From Streptomyces katrae (lineage in GTDB: Bacteria; Actinomycetota; Actinomycetes; Streptomycetales; Streptomycetaceae): a stretch of DNA of 64,000 bases. A program made the position numbers and the translations under genes. The stretch spans positions 17,597 to 81,596 of the forward strand of contig NZ_JNZY01000032.1 of NCBI RefSeq assembly GCF_000717655.1, read 5' to 3'. The notes under the pieces are model-generated. The model saw nothing but the letters and a program-made list of their open reading frames with translations, was not told the DNA's origin and ran no database searches. Positions 8,602 to 17,526 of the stretch are shown here, in pieces (within the stretch, counting starts at the first letter, position 1; each line of letters starts with the position of its first letter).

Positions 8602-9261
8602 GTGGTGGAGTCGCAGGCGACGAGCTGGAACCGGGACGCCTCCGCCTACACCCCGCTGCGCTTCCCGGGCCAGTACCACGACCCGGAAACCGGCTTCCAC
8701 CACAACTACTTCCGCACCTACGACCCGGAAACCGCCCGCTACCTGACAGGCGACCCGCTGGGCCTCGCTCCCTCCCCGAACCCTGTCGCCTATGTCAGCA
8801 ACCCGCACGTGTGGGCGGACCCGCTGGGGCTCAGCCCCTGCCCGCAGAAGGGCGAGGAACGGAAGGCCCTGGGGCCTTCCGAACGCGGTGACACCGTCCC
8901 GCACCTGGAGGGGTCGACGATCGTCGCGCGCTTCGCCAAGCCGGGGGAGGAGTTCAACATGGTGATCTCGGTCGGTCAGACGAGGCCGGGCGGATTCGGA
9001 ACCTTTGATGACGTACCCAACCTGCAATTCGTTCGCGATCAGATGGCCATCCGCACCGACTGGAAGGGTGACGACCTGCTCCTGCAGCGCTACCGCATCT
9101 CGGAGGGGGACCCGATCCTCGTCCAGGAGAGCATCATCGGACCCCAGATGGACCCGAAGCTGGGCCCTCTGCCCGGCGGCGGGACTCAAATAGAGATCAT
9201 GGAACGATCGGACCGATCCCGGCTGATCCCAGTCGGCCCACCCACGGAGATCCCCAAGTGA
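8602..9261 (+). pseudogene. Orphan RHS tip with C-terminal toxin domain
   Basis: The frame gives the end of an RHS core (TSWNRDASAYTPLRFPGQYH, then DPETGFHHNYFRTYDPETAR, then YLTGDPLGLAPSPNPVAYVS) up to the DPLGL boundary. A toxin domain of about 135 residues follows. Nothing upstream encodes the rest of an RHS protein, so this is a displaced 3' cassette. The toxin reads HLEGSTIVARFAKPGEEFNM, TRPGGFGTFDDVPNLQF, DDLLLQRYRISEGDPILVQE and LPGGGTQIEIMERS. The end PGGGTQ recalls the TNT/ADP-ribosyl-type NAD-using toxins, but this is not decisive. Its TGA overlaps the GTG start of the next gene by four bases, the classic toxin-immunity coupling. No ribosome binding site precedes the GTG at 8602, so it is probably silent unless recombined into a complete RHS gene. 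Confidence 0.7.
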
Positions 9262-9668
9262 CAGAAGCAGAACCCGGCCTCGTGGTTGCCTGGACCCAAG
9301 GCGACACCACGGTCCGGTGGAGCGGCCCCGCCGGGAACGTCGAGAAGCAGTACGAGCTTCCGCCGCGGTCCGTCGTGGCGTGGCGTGAGTACGAAGAGAC
9401 ACTGGTGCTGGTGGTGGAAGCGCTGGACTTCGCACCCTTCACCCCGTCGGACAACGCAGTGGTCTTCCGGGCCGACGGCTCGGAGCGGTTCAGGCTGCAC
9501 CCACCGCGCGACCTGTTGTACGACGCGAGCAAAATGCACGGCTTCTACGACGCCTTCCCGCAGGACGGGCGGCCCCTTCTGATCATGGTCGCGCGCAATG
9601 CACCCGATTTCCAAGGCCGCATCGACGTGGAGACCGGCGAGATCGTGGACACCAACCACTGGCGATGA
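9258..9668 (+). CDS. Probable immunity protein to the orphan RHS toxin
   Basis: A 136-residue acidic protein with a GTG start that overlaps the toxin stop by four bases. It is rich in beta-strands (GLVVAWTQGDTTVRWSGPAG, TLVLVVEALDFAPF, NAVVFRADGSERFRLHPP), has a FYDAFPQDGRPLLIMVA segment, and ends DVETGEIVDTNHWR. No signal peptide or membrane helix is present, as expected for a cytoplasmic neutraliser. It resembles beta-rich immunity proteins in which a short WD-like sheet ends in a description of the target, but I cannot name a family. Assignment comes mainly from order, overlap and size. Confidence 0.65.
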   Translation: MTEAEPGLVVAWTQGDTTVRWSGPAGNVEKQYELPPRSVVAWREYEETLVLVVEALDFAPFTPSDNAVVFRADGSERFRLHPPRDLLYDASKMHGFYDAFPQDGRPLLIMVARNAPDFQGRIDVETGEIVDTNHWR

Positions 9669-9961
9669 GCCGGAGGAAGAGTGTCAGCTAGCAAGGCCTG
9701 AAGCGGTATGGCTGTGCGGCGTCGGCGACGCAGTACGCCAGACGCAAAAATGGTGTCGCACAGCCGTGACCGTGCCGAAGGCCCGCGCGCCTCTAGTGCG
9801 GGCCTTCGGGACGCCTGGAAGCGGTGTGCATCCAGGGGAACCTCACCCCCGCGAGGACGGCACCCGCCGCTCCTTCGACCGTGCCGGGTACAACCGGCAT
9901 ACCGCGACGATCACCATCCGTCAGCCCCGACACAACGCCGAAAACCTCGGTAATCCCGGGC
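9669..9961. other. Spacer between the immunity gene and tnpB
   Basis: Contains the hairpin at 9776-9808. No other feature was recognised. The left end of the IS200/IS605-type element probably lies here. Confidence 0.5.
9776..9808. terminator. Hairpin after the immunity gene, or IS left-end hairpin
   Basis: An 11-bp stem CGAAGGCCCGC / GCGGGCCTTCG with an 11-base loop. It lies 108 bases after the immunity stop and 154 bases before tnpB. It could be a terminator or the subterminal hairpin of an IS200/IS605-group element. Confidence 0.5.
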
Positions 9962-11121
9962 GTGAAGCTCGTGCGGCAGGTGAAGCTGATGCCGGAGGCC
10001 GACGAGGCCGCCGCGTTACGCTTCACCCTGCGTACGGTCAACGAGGCCGCATGCTGGGTATCCGGCGTGGCGTTCGAGCATGGCGTACCGCGTGAGTACG
10101 AGCTGCGGAAGCACACCTACGCAGAGTTGAAGATGCGGGGACTGGGAGCGCAGGCCGCCCAGCACGTGATCAAGAAGACCCGCGACGCCTACACCACGTT
10201 GAAGGCGAACATCCGCGCCGGGAACCTCGGCAGGCCCGGCTCCAGGCGTCGGATCAAGGCGGAATCCAAGCCGGTCACGTTCCGCCCCGAGGTTGCACAG
10301 CCGTACGATGACAGGTGCCTGTCCTGGCAGTACGACCAGCAGACCGTGAGTATCTGGACGACGGCCGGGCGTCTCAAGAACGTCCGCTTCGCGTGCTCCC
10401 CGGACGCGCTCAGGATGCTTCGCGAGCACCGCAAGGGCGAGTCCGACCTCGTCGAGCGCGATGGCGTGTTCTACCTGGTCGCCGTCTGTGACATCCCCGA
10501 GCCGGACGTGTACGAGCCGGACGGTTACGTCGGCGTGGACCTCGGGGTCGTCAACATCGCCACCACCACCGGCTACCGGGCTGCCGGACGCGGCCTGAAC
10601 CGGACCGGCACCGGGCCCGGCAGCTCGAACTCCGCCGCACGCTCCAGGCCAAGAGCACCAAGTCCGCGAAGCGTCTCCTGAAGAAGCGCTCCCGGAAGGA
10701 AGCCAGGCATACCGCCCACGTCAACCACATCGTCGCGAAGACCATCGTCACCGCCGCTGAACGCACCGGCCACGGGATAGCCCTGGAAGACCTCACGGGC
10801 ATCCGCAGCCGGGTACGGCTCCGCAAGGACCAGCGGGCATCTCTGCATTCGTGGAGCTTCCACCAGTTCGCCGCCTTCGTGGAGTACAAGGCGAAGCGTG
10901 CCGGGGTGCCGCTGGTGTACGTCGATCCGGCGTACACCAGCCAGCAATGCTCCGAATGCAGCCACATCGACCTGAAGAACCGGGTCGATCAAGCGACGTT
11001 CGTGTGCCGGTCCTGCGGGACCCTCCTGCACGCGGACGACAACGCGTCCCACAACATCGCCCGCAAGGGCGAGACCGTGTGGACTGCGGGGCGTGAGTCA
11101 CGCGTCCCTGCCACCCCCTAG
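9962..11121 (+). pseudogene. tnpB: TnpB (RNA-guided RuvC nuclease of an IS200/IS605-group element), frameshifted
   Basis: From the GTG at 9962 the frame reads VKLVRQVKLMPEADEAAALR and runs to GYVGVDLGVVNIATTTGYR, the first RuvC Asp motif. After GRGLNRTGTG at about 10,605-10,615 the sense frame moves by one base and continues RQLELRRTLQAKSTKSAKRL. The second RuvC motif is GIALEDLTGI, the zinc finger is QQCSECSHID...FVCRSCGTL, and the third RuvC motif is HADDNASHNIA. All three catalytic acids and the four Cys are present, so the only visible lesion is the single-base shift. No tnpA lies nearby, as in many TnpB-only elements. A guide RNA is expected to overlap the 3' end. The element is the left neighbour of the defence island. 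Confidence 0.85.
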
Positions 11122-11205
11122 GGGTGTCTGGACGGAGGAGCCAACCCAGCAGCCAGCTGGACGCTACCTCCAAGCCTGGCCCTTTAGGGCCGGGTCAAGT
11201 TGACA
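11122..11205 (+). mobile_element. Probable right end of the TnpB element
   Basis: Downstream of the tnpB stop lies a short hairpin, GGCCC-TTTA-GGGCC at 11178-11191, followed by GGGTCAAGTTGAC. This layout is typical of the right ends of actinobacterial TnpB elements. The stop codon of the convergent helicase gene (11195-11197) falls inside this end, so insertion probably replaced the last codons or the natural terminator of that gene. Confidence 0.5.
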
Positions 11206-14200
11206 GTGCCCGGATCTGCTCGATGATCTGCATCGGGCTCTTCTCCAGGGTGAACCAGTCGGCAACGATGATCCGGCCTGCGTCCTGGGTGTGCTCAAGT
11301 GCGGCGTCCAGGGCGGGCTGGAGGTCGGCACTGATCCGGTTCTCTTCGCACATGTGGAGTGGATGCTTCGCTACCACGGCATGGCGCAGGCCGCCTGAAC
11401 TGAAGACCAGTGCGGGCAGGTCGCTGTCGAGGAGGGTGTCCTTCAGCATCTTCTGGAGGCCGGTCAGGGACCGGTAGGCGCGGTCGGTGGAGGTGCTGGC
11501 GAGACCGCCGGAGAGGACGGTCAGCAGGTCGCCGGCGAGCCGCCAGTCGAGCAGGGGGTGGTAGGCCATGTTGGAGTAGTCGCGCAGGCAGCGGGGGCAC
11601 GAGGAGGTGCAGATGTCCGCGTGATCGGTCTGCCGCAGTGCGTCCAGGTACGTGTGGACGGCCTGCATGAAGCGGGCGATGATCTCCGGGCTGCCGAGGT
11701 GGGTGCTGAACCCCGCCCCGTTCTCAAGGGCATCGGCCAGGAAGGCGTAGGCGACGGGGTTGCCGGCGGGGTGCGGTCCCGTGTGGATTCCGGCGAGCAG
11801 TTCCTGCCGGCCGACATCGAGGAAGTTGGCGGCCGCGCTGCGCAGGAGGAATGCGAGCGAGTACCAGGCGGCCCGCCTGCCGTGGCTGATGTCGCCTCCG
11901 AAGGCGGGGGCAGCGGGGACGACGTTGAGCCGGTAGCCGTGGACTTCGTCGATGGCGGCTGCCGGGCCGAGGAAGAAGAAGTCCGTGGGCAGGACGGCCC
12001 CCAGGGCCACCTGCAGCTGATCGTCCTCGCCCGGGCCGGGAACGCGGTATCCGCCCCAGGGACCCGAGTTGCGGCGCAGCGAGAACAGGCCGCCGTTGTT
12101 GTCGTTGACGATGTACCGCTCGCCTGGTCCGGAGTAGACGTCCGCCTTCTCCCAGGAGGTGAAGTCGAGGGCCGCGAGGTCTGCGGCTGCCCGGGATGAG
12201 ACTGTGTTCGGGGTCCAGGCGAAGACCCCGTCGAAGTCGCGCGGCGCGCTCGCCCGGAACCCGGCGGGCTCCCGCAGGTCGACGATGCCGTACTCGCCGG
12301 ACCGGCACATCGGGCAGATGCTCTCGCTGTCGGACGGCGTCTTCTCGACGTGGTTGCAGACGCGGCACAGGCCCACGGTCCGGGCGTTTTCGAGTGGTTC
12401 CGCCACGGGCCTCGGGCCCCTGGGCAGGGGCTCGAAGTCGGTGACGCCGGTGACGGTGTAGACCTTGCCGTCCTTGACTACCTCGCTGCCCGGTGCGAAC
12501 TGGGAGACGGACATGGCGATGTCCCGGTCGATGGTGCCGCCGGGCGGCCAGGGGAACCTCTTCTGCGGGACGTCCAGGTAGAGCTGCCTGACGCGGGTCG
12601 GGAAGCCGAACATGGGCAGCAGGCCCGCGTGTGCGAGCCGCTCGCTGAGCTCCTCGGAGCCCGTGGGCCTGGCTGCCACCTCAGTGATGTTGTCCAGCAG
12701 CTTCTCCCGCCACTCGCGGTCGAAGAAGTCGGCGGACTGGAACGGGGTGAAGGCGGTGAGGGCCTGTGCCGTCGCGGCCAGAACGCTGCTCTGCTGGTCG
12801 AGCCAGTTCCGTACGTCGGGCAGGGCGGCAGCCCAGTCCCGGGCCTTGCCGAACTCGCCGTGCACGCTGCCTGATCCGCCATGGGTGTCGAGGTCGCGGA
12901 ACGCGAGGCGCAGCACTTCGGCGGCCATGGCCCGTTTCAGGATCTCCGGACGCTTGAGGGTCAGGTAGGGCGGGGGCGTGGGGTCGTTGGTGATGGCGGA
13001 CGGGTTGGCGAAGTAGTGCTCGTCGTGGCTACGGCCCCGGCAGACCGTGAGGGCGGCCGCTACCGGAGAGGACCGGCGGCCGGCACGTCCGACCCGCTGC
13101 TGGTAGTTGAAGCGGCTCGGCGGCATGTTGGCCATCAGGACGGCGGAGAGCGGGCCGATGTCCACGCCGGCTTCCATCGTGGTGGTGACCGACAGGAGGT
13201 CGATTCCGTGCACGAGGGGAATCTCGGGCGGGTCGTTGAGGAAGACCTGCTGGAAGCGGGCCTGGCGGGCCTGGGCGTCGAGCCGGTCGGTCTGGCCCGT
13301 CAGCTCGGCGCAGTTCAAGCGGAAGGCGGCGCGGCTGCTGGAGGCCTTCCAGGCGTAGTAGTCGCCCGCTTCGGGGTTTGCGTCGGGCGACGGCTTGGCG
13401 GGGAGCTGGCTGCGGCACCGCGTGCAGGTTCCCGCGCTCGGTGTGAGGTGTCGGCGCCCGCAGTGGGTGCATGTCCAGGAGTGGCCGGGAGAGGGCTGTA
13501 CGGCCGTCTTCCTCGGGTCGATGAGGTATTCGTGTACGGTGCCGCTGCCCCAGGCGGCTTCTGCCTGGGCCTGTACGTCGTCGGGGTGGATGCCCTGGTG
13601 CTCGGCGACGGCGGCCCAGAATTCCCTGAGCCGTGGCGGGGGCTTGGGCCTGCCTTCGCGGAGGCTGGTGAAGCGGCGCAGTTCAGCGAGGATCCGCAGG
13701 CTCGCGCGGCCGAGCCCGTCATGGTCGGGTGTGGCCGGAGCGGTGGCAATCGAGCCCAGGCCGAGCGACTCGATGTCTCGGCCGGCGCCGGAGAACAGGG
13801 ATTCGAGGGTGTTCTCCAGGAGGCCGTCCTCAGAGCTGAGGGCGGCCTGCGCCGCTTCTGAGGTGTTCGCTTGGAGCGCGGGGGGCTGCTGTTCCCAGTC
13901 GAAGAGCTCGTGCCACGGCCGCTTCCCGACGCTTTGAACACTCGGCTTCGGTCCGGCGGGGTTGACTCCCAGGGAGAGCAGCCGCGTGTTGACGTGCACC
14001 TTGGCCAGGGAGTCGAGTGTCGGCGGGGAGGAGAGCCGTGCTGCCGCCGCGGCCGCGGCGGCTTCCTCGCCGTCCATCAGCGCCATGCGCAGCTCGGCTA
14101 GATCATTCTTGTTCCGCGTACGCAGGCGCGCGATCGCGTCGGCAGTGGCCGGGGTCTGCGCTCCTTGTGTATCGCGGATGTGGGCGACGTCCTCGGCAGC

Positions 14201-16573
14201 GGCGGCTGACTGGCCGAGTTCGTCCAGGGCGAGGAGGCGGACGAGGTCTTGGTAGTGGCGCAGTTCCATGCCCGCGGAGAGCTTCGCGGCATCCTGCCGG
14301 CTGTCGGTGAAAACGATCAGCTTGCGTTCAGCGGGGTCGGTGAACTGCTCGGCCAGCTCGTCCGACAGGACCTGGTTGATTTTCTCGAAACCGGTCCTCA
14401 TCGTCCGGATGGGTGAGGTCAGCCGGACGGGGTCCGTGATGGGCCGGCGCGTGCGGTCCTTGGTGTAGACGCGCTCCCAGTCGGCTCCGCAGCAGGGGCT
14501 GCGGGTGGGGAAGGGCGGGAGGGAGGAGAGGGCGAGCCTGCTCTGTCCGGTCTTTTTGTCCGTGGGGGTGGTTACGTGGAAGCTCCAGCCGGTAAAGCCG
14601 GATTCCCGGTTGTGCAGGTGGCCGGTGGCCGGATCGTAGACACTGCGCCGGAAGGCGAACGTGGCGCTGTCCTTGTCGGCGCTCCACTCGGCGTCGTCGT
14701 CCGCGCGCTGGGGCTTCGTGGACGGCCAGTACACGACGTAGTTGGCCGCCGTACGGTCCTTGCCCGCCTGGTCGGGGACCCGGGAGAGATCGGGGCTGTC
14801 GGGGAGCAGGACCGATTTGAAGAGACTGCCTCCGGTGGCGTTCTGGGGGGCGTAGCCGCCGAGCATCGCCTCACCGCAGGACTGGCAGTACAGCAGCTCC
14901 AGGACGCGGGCGCCGCAGTCGCAGGAGGTGCGCGGGACGGAGTAGATCCTGCCCACGGACCGTTCGGCGTGCCGCAGGTGATCGGGGACTTCAGAGCACC
15001 GGCGGTCGGTGCAGGCCCACATGCCCGCGACGTTGCGGAAGAAGAGGTGGATGCGGATCCGGGGCAGGCCGCTGGCTCCGGCGGCTGCCGCGGCGCGGAT
15101 GGCGGTTGCCGTCCCGTGCAGGGCCAGGCCGGCCTCCTGCGCGCTGCTGGCGGGGAAGAGCTTCCAGGCCAGGGAGGCGGCGGCCATCGAGGGGGCGGAG
15201 GGTGCGCTGGATCCGGCGCCGAGTGCGCTGGCCAGCGCGTCTGCCGCGCGGGTCGTGTCAAGCAGCTGGGCGGCCTCGGCCGGATCGGGTTCCGTGCGGG
15301 AGTACTCTGCCAGGCGGCCGGCCGCGCCGGAGATGTTTTCGGGGCCCTGGGCGCGGGGTGCGGCCTCTCCGGGGATGAAGTGGAAGGAGCCCTCGTCTGC
15401 GGCGAAGAACTCCTGGAGGAAGCGCCTGTCCGTGTCGCGCGTCTCGTCGAGCGAGGCGGATGCGGCGAGGATGCGGAGCTTCTCGGGGCGCTGGCTGAGG
15501 CCGAGCCGGTGGAGGAGATTGCGGATCAGGTATGCGGTCTCGGTGCCCTGCGTGCCGCGGTACATGTGCAGCTCGTCCAGCACCAGGGTGAACCGGGCGT
15601 CCTCGTACGCGTCCAGCCACTGCGCGGTGCTGCGGAAGAAGTCCTCGTCGCGGCTGCGCTGGAGCATCACGTTGAGCATGGAGTAGTTCGTGATCAGGAT
15701 GTCGGGGGACGCGTGGTACATGTCCCACCGGCTGCGCATCTCCGCGCCGTCCAGGCGGGGGGCGAAGTAGCGGATGTCCTCATTGCCGCTGTCCTCGGCG
15801 GCTTGGCGGGCGCGCTCGCCTCGGGCGGCGGTGGCTTTCAGGTAGGTCCGCAGCTCGTCAACGGCGAAGAGCTGGTCCGGACTGCCGGTGACAGGCGTGC
15901 TGCCGGTGAAGCGCCCGAAGTAGAAGCGGTGTCCCTGGCGGTGCTCGTCGAGCCATGCGCGGACCAGGTCGCTGTCCAGGGCGCGCCTGAGCCTGACGAG
16001 CTGGTCGTCGACGAGCGCGTTCATCGGGTAGAGGATCATCGCCCGGACCGCGGGGGCATGCCCGCTCTCGCCCTCCCGCTGCGGGCGGTATTCGGCAGAA
16101 GCGCGCTCCCACCACCGGCCGGGTACGGCGGGGTCGCCCTTCCAGTCCCGTGACTCGCGCAGCAGATCGGCCAGGATGGGGATGAGGAATGCCTCGGTCT
16201 TCCCCGATCCGGTGCCTGCGGTGATCACTGCGTTGCGCCCGGGGGCCATCGTGCTTGCCAGAGCCCGTTCCTGGTGGGTGTAGAGCTGCATGCCCTTCTC
16301 GAAGAGCCCGCGCTCGGCGAACTCAGCCAGCTCTTCGGGTGCCTTGGCTGCCTTGGCCGATTCGGCGATGCTGTGTCCGGTAAGGGCGTACTCGGGCCGG
16401 AGTTCGACGAAGGGGTCGGCGTAGACGCCGCCGGGCTGGTCGAGCAGGGCCCGGCGTTCGGCCTGGAGGGCGTCGTCGCGGAGGCGGAAGGCGGTGTCGT
16501 AGTAGCGCAGGTAGGCCTCGACCAGGGATTTGTGCGTGGCGAAGGCGTCGAGGCCGGGCAAGGGCGTGCTCAT
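11195..16573 (-). CDS. Large SF2 DEAD/DEAH helicase with zinc ribbons and DUF1998 end (DruE/DrmA/MrfA type)
   Basis: A 1792-residue protein starting at the ATG at 16573 (MSTPLPGLDAFATHKSL), which overlaps the upstream stop as ATGA. Motif I is AVITAGTGSGKTEAF (GTGSGKT at 120-126), motif II is LDELHMYRGTQGTE, and motifs V/VI are TTMEAGVDIGPLSAVLMA and NYQQRVGRAGRR. Cys clusters (CDCG...CQSCG, CTHCGRR...CTRC, CRVCNH...CPMC) form zinc ribbons. The C-terminal CTSSCPRCLRDYSNM and HPLLDWRLAGDLL are a DUF1998 module. Such giant helicases occur in Druantia (DruE) and, in shorter form, in DISARM (DrmA); MrfA is a DNA-repair relative. The two partners upstream are not the known Druantia or DISARM subunits. 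Likely role: DNA translocation or unwinding in phage or plasmid defence, by inference. Confidence 0.85.
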   Translation of the reverse strand: MSTPLPGLDAFATHKSLVEAYLRYYDTAFRLRDDALQAERRALLDQPGGVYADPFVELRPEYALTGHSIAESAKAAKAPEELAEFAERGLFEKGMQLYTHQERALASTMAPGRNAVITAGTGSGKTEAFLIPILADLLRESRDWKGDPAVPGRWWERASAEYRPQREGESGHAPAVRAMILYPMNALVDDQLVRLRRALDSDLVRAWLDEHRQGHRFYFGRFTGSTPVTGSPDQLFAVDELRTYLKATAARGERARQAAEDSGNEDIRYFAPRLDGAEMRSRWDMYHASPDILITNYSMLNVMLQRSRDEDFFRSTAQWLDAYEDARFTLVLDELHMYRGTQGTETAYLIRNLLHRLGLSQRPEKLRILAASASLDETRDTDRRFLQEFFAADEGSFHFIPGEAAPRAQGPENISGAAGRLAEYSRTEPDPAEAAQLLDTTRAADALASALGAGSSAPSAPSMAAASLAWKLFPASSAQEAGLALHGTATAIRAAAAAGASGLPRIRIHLFFRNVAGMWACTDRRCSEVPDHLRHAERSVGRIYSVPRTSCDCGARVLELLYCQSCGEAMLGGYAPQNATGGSLFKSVLLPDSPDLSRVPDQAGKDRTAANYVVYWPSTKPQRADDDAEWSADKDSATFAFRRSVYDPATGHLHNRESGFTGWSFHVTTPTDKKTGQSRLALSSLPPFPTRSPCCGADWERVYTKDRTRRPITDPVRLTSPIRTMRTGFEKINQVLSDELAEQFTDPAERKLIVFTDSRQDAAKLSAGMELRHYQDLVRLLALDELGQSAAAAEDVAHIRDTQGAQTPATADAIARLRTRNKNDLAELRMALMDGEEAAAAAAAARLSSPPTLDSLAKVHVNTRLLSLGVNPAGPKPSVQSVGKRPWHELFDWEQQPPALQANTSEAAQAALSSEDGLLENTLESLFSGAGRDIESLGLGSIATAPATPDHDGLGRASLRILAELRRFTSLREGRPKPPPRLREFWAAVAEHQGIHPDDVQAQAEAAWGSGTVHEYLIDPRKTAVQPSPGHSWTCTHCGRRHLTPSAGTCTRCRSQLPAKPSPDANPEAGDYYAWKASSSRAAFRLNCAELTGQTDRLDAQARQARFQQVFLNDPPEIPLVHGIDLLSVTTTMEAGVDIGPLSAVLMANMPPSRFNYQQRVGRAGRRSSPVAAALTVCRGRSHDEHYFANPSAITNDPTPPPYLTLKRPEILKRAMAAEVLRLAFRDLDTHGGSGSVHGEFGKARDWAAALPDVRNWLDQQSSVLAATAQALTAFTPFQSADFFDREWREKLLDNITEVAARPTGSEELSERLAHAGLLPMFGFPTRVRQLYLDVPQKRFPWPPGGTIDRDIAMSVSQFAPGSEVVKDGKVYTVTGVTDFEPLPRGPRPVAEPLENARTVGLCRVCNHVEKTPSDSESICPMCRSGEYGIVDLREPAGFRASAPRDFDGVFAWTPNTVSSRAAADLAALDFTSWEKADVYSGPGERYIVNDNNGGLFSLRRNSGPWGGYRVPGPGEDDQLQVALGAVLPTDFFFLGPAAAIDEVHGYRLNVVPAAPAFGGDISHGRRAAWYSLAFLLRSAAANFLDVGRQELLAGIHTGPHPAGNPVAYAFLADALENGAGFSTHLGSPEIIARFMQAVHTYLDALRQTDHADICTSSCPRCLRDYSNMAYHPLLDWRLAGDLLTVLSGGLASTSTDRAYRSLTGLQKMLKDTLLDSDLPALVFSSGGLRHAVVAKHPLHMCEENRISADLQPALDAALEHTQDAGRIIVADWFTLEKSPMQIIEQIRALST

Positions 16574-17526
16574 GCGGTCTCCAGGCGGCGGTGCAGGGTG
16601 TGGGCGATGCGCTCGGCAACGAAGAAGGGGACTCCGTCGTAGTGCTCTGTATCCGCCGTGCGCAGGCTCGCGAGCCCTGTGCACAGGACGGCTGTGCGTT
16701 CGTGGGCCAGTGGCAGGGGCGCCCTGCGGTCGGCGGTCAGGCGTCCCAGGGCGTTGCGTCCCACCTGGCCGGGAACCGGGCGGTCGGCCTTCCAGCGCAG
16801 GGGGAGCGCTGAGGGGCGGAGGGCGTGGTGGATGCCCGCCCTCCGGTCGACGCTGTGCCAGGTGGGTTCCAGGGGAGGGACGCGCGTGCGGGGGCCGGGT
16901 GCCGTCTGGCGGGCAGGCTCACGCAGGAGCGCGTACCGGTCGAGCTGGCCGAACTGCTTGTACTTGTACAGGCCTGGTACGGGGCGGCGGCCGACGGGGC
17001 CCACGGGGCGGAACCGGCCAGTGAGGGGATCGAGCAGTTCAGCCGCGCTGTCGTATGCCGGCGGAGCTGTCTCCGGTCCGGGGTCGAAGGCGTTGAGGGA
17101 CCGGGCGGCGGACTCGGCTGCGCAGGGCACGACCGCGGCGCTGACCTCCGCGGCGAATTCGTGGAGGCGTGATCGCTCCGTGTACTGGAGCCACAGAGCC
17201 GTCGGCAGCGGTATCCCAGAGCGCTCATGCTGCGGCGCAGCCACTGCCCCGCGCTTGGTGTAGAAGCCCGGGACGCCGGGGCGGGCGCCGGTGAGCACAG
17301 CGGTCTGGGTGTTCCCGGGCAGGTCGGTGACCTGGCAGGGGTTCGCATACCAGCGGCCGCCGCGCCAGTCGACGGTGGCGGCGCCGAGCGCCTCAATGCG
17401 GCTGAGCCACCGGGTGACGGGCTGCCTCTCACAGCCGCTGGCCCACGAGGCGTCACGGATGAGCACCGAAAGGGATCCGGTGCCCTGCTCCGCCATCCAG
17501 GAGATGAAGAGGTCAGGGTCAAACAC
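16570..17526 (-). CDS. Unrecognised 318-aa protein, middle gene of the helicase operon
   Basis: Starts at the GTG at 17526 (MFDPDLFISWMAEQGTGSL), overlapping the upstream gene by eight bases, and ends in an ATGA overlap with the helicase gene. The first 70 residues look like a winged helix (SVLIRDASWASGCERQPVTR, WLSRIEALGAATVDWRGGRW). Next comes a segment TDLPGNTQTAVLTGARP with the feel of a sensor or nucleotide-handling strand-turn. A YKYKQFGQLDRYALLREPA motif lies in the middle, and the C-terminus is rich in Arg and His (PFFVAERIAHTLHRRLE). No Cys clusters, signal or membrane segment are seen. No family was recognised. Strict coupling suggests it forms a complex with the helicase and the 672-aa protein. 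Confidence 0.75.
   Translation of the reverse strand: MFDPDLFISWMAEQGTGSLSVLIRDASWASGCERQPVTRWLSRIEALGAATVDWRGGRWYANPCQVTDLPGNTQTAVLTGARPGVPGFYTKRGAVAAPQHERSGIPLPTALWLQYTERSRLHEFAAEVSAAVVPCAAESAARSLNAFDPGPETAPPAYDSAAELLDPLTGRFRPVGPVGRRPVPGLYKYKQFGQLDRYALLREPARQTAPGPRTRVPPLEPTWHSVDRRAGIHHALRPSALPLRWKADRPVPGQVGRNALGRLTADRRAPLPLAHERTAVLCTGLASLRTADTEHYDGVPFFVAERIAHTLHRRLETA

Noticed and set aside
11195..16573. Naming the helicase operon DISARM or Druantia type I, II or III
   Set aside because: The characteristic partners (DrmB/DrmC/methylase, DruA-D, DruF/G/M, DruH) are not recognisable, so only the helicase family can be named.
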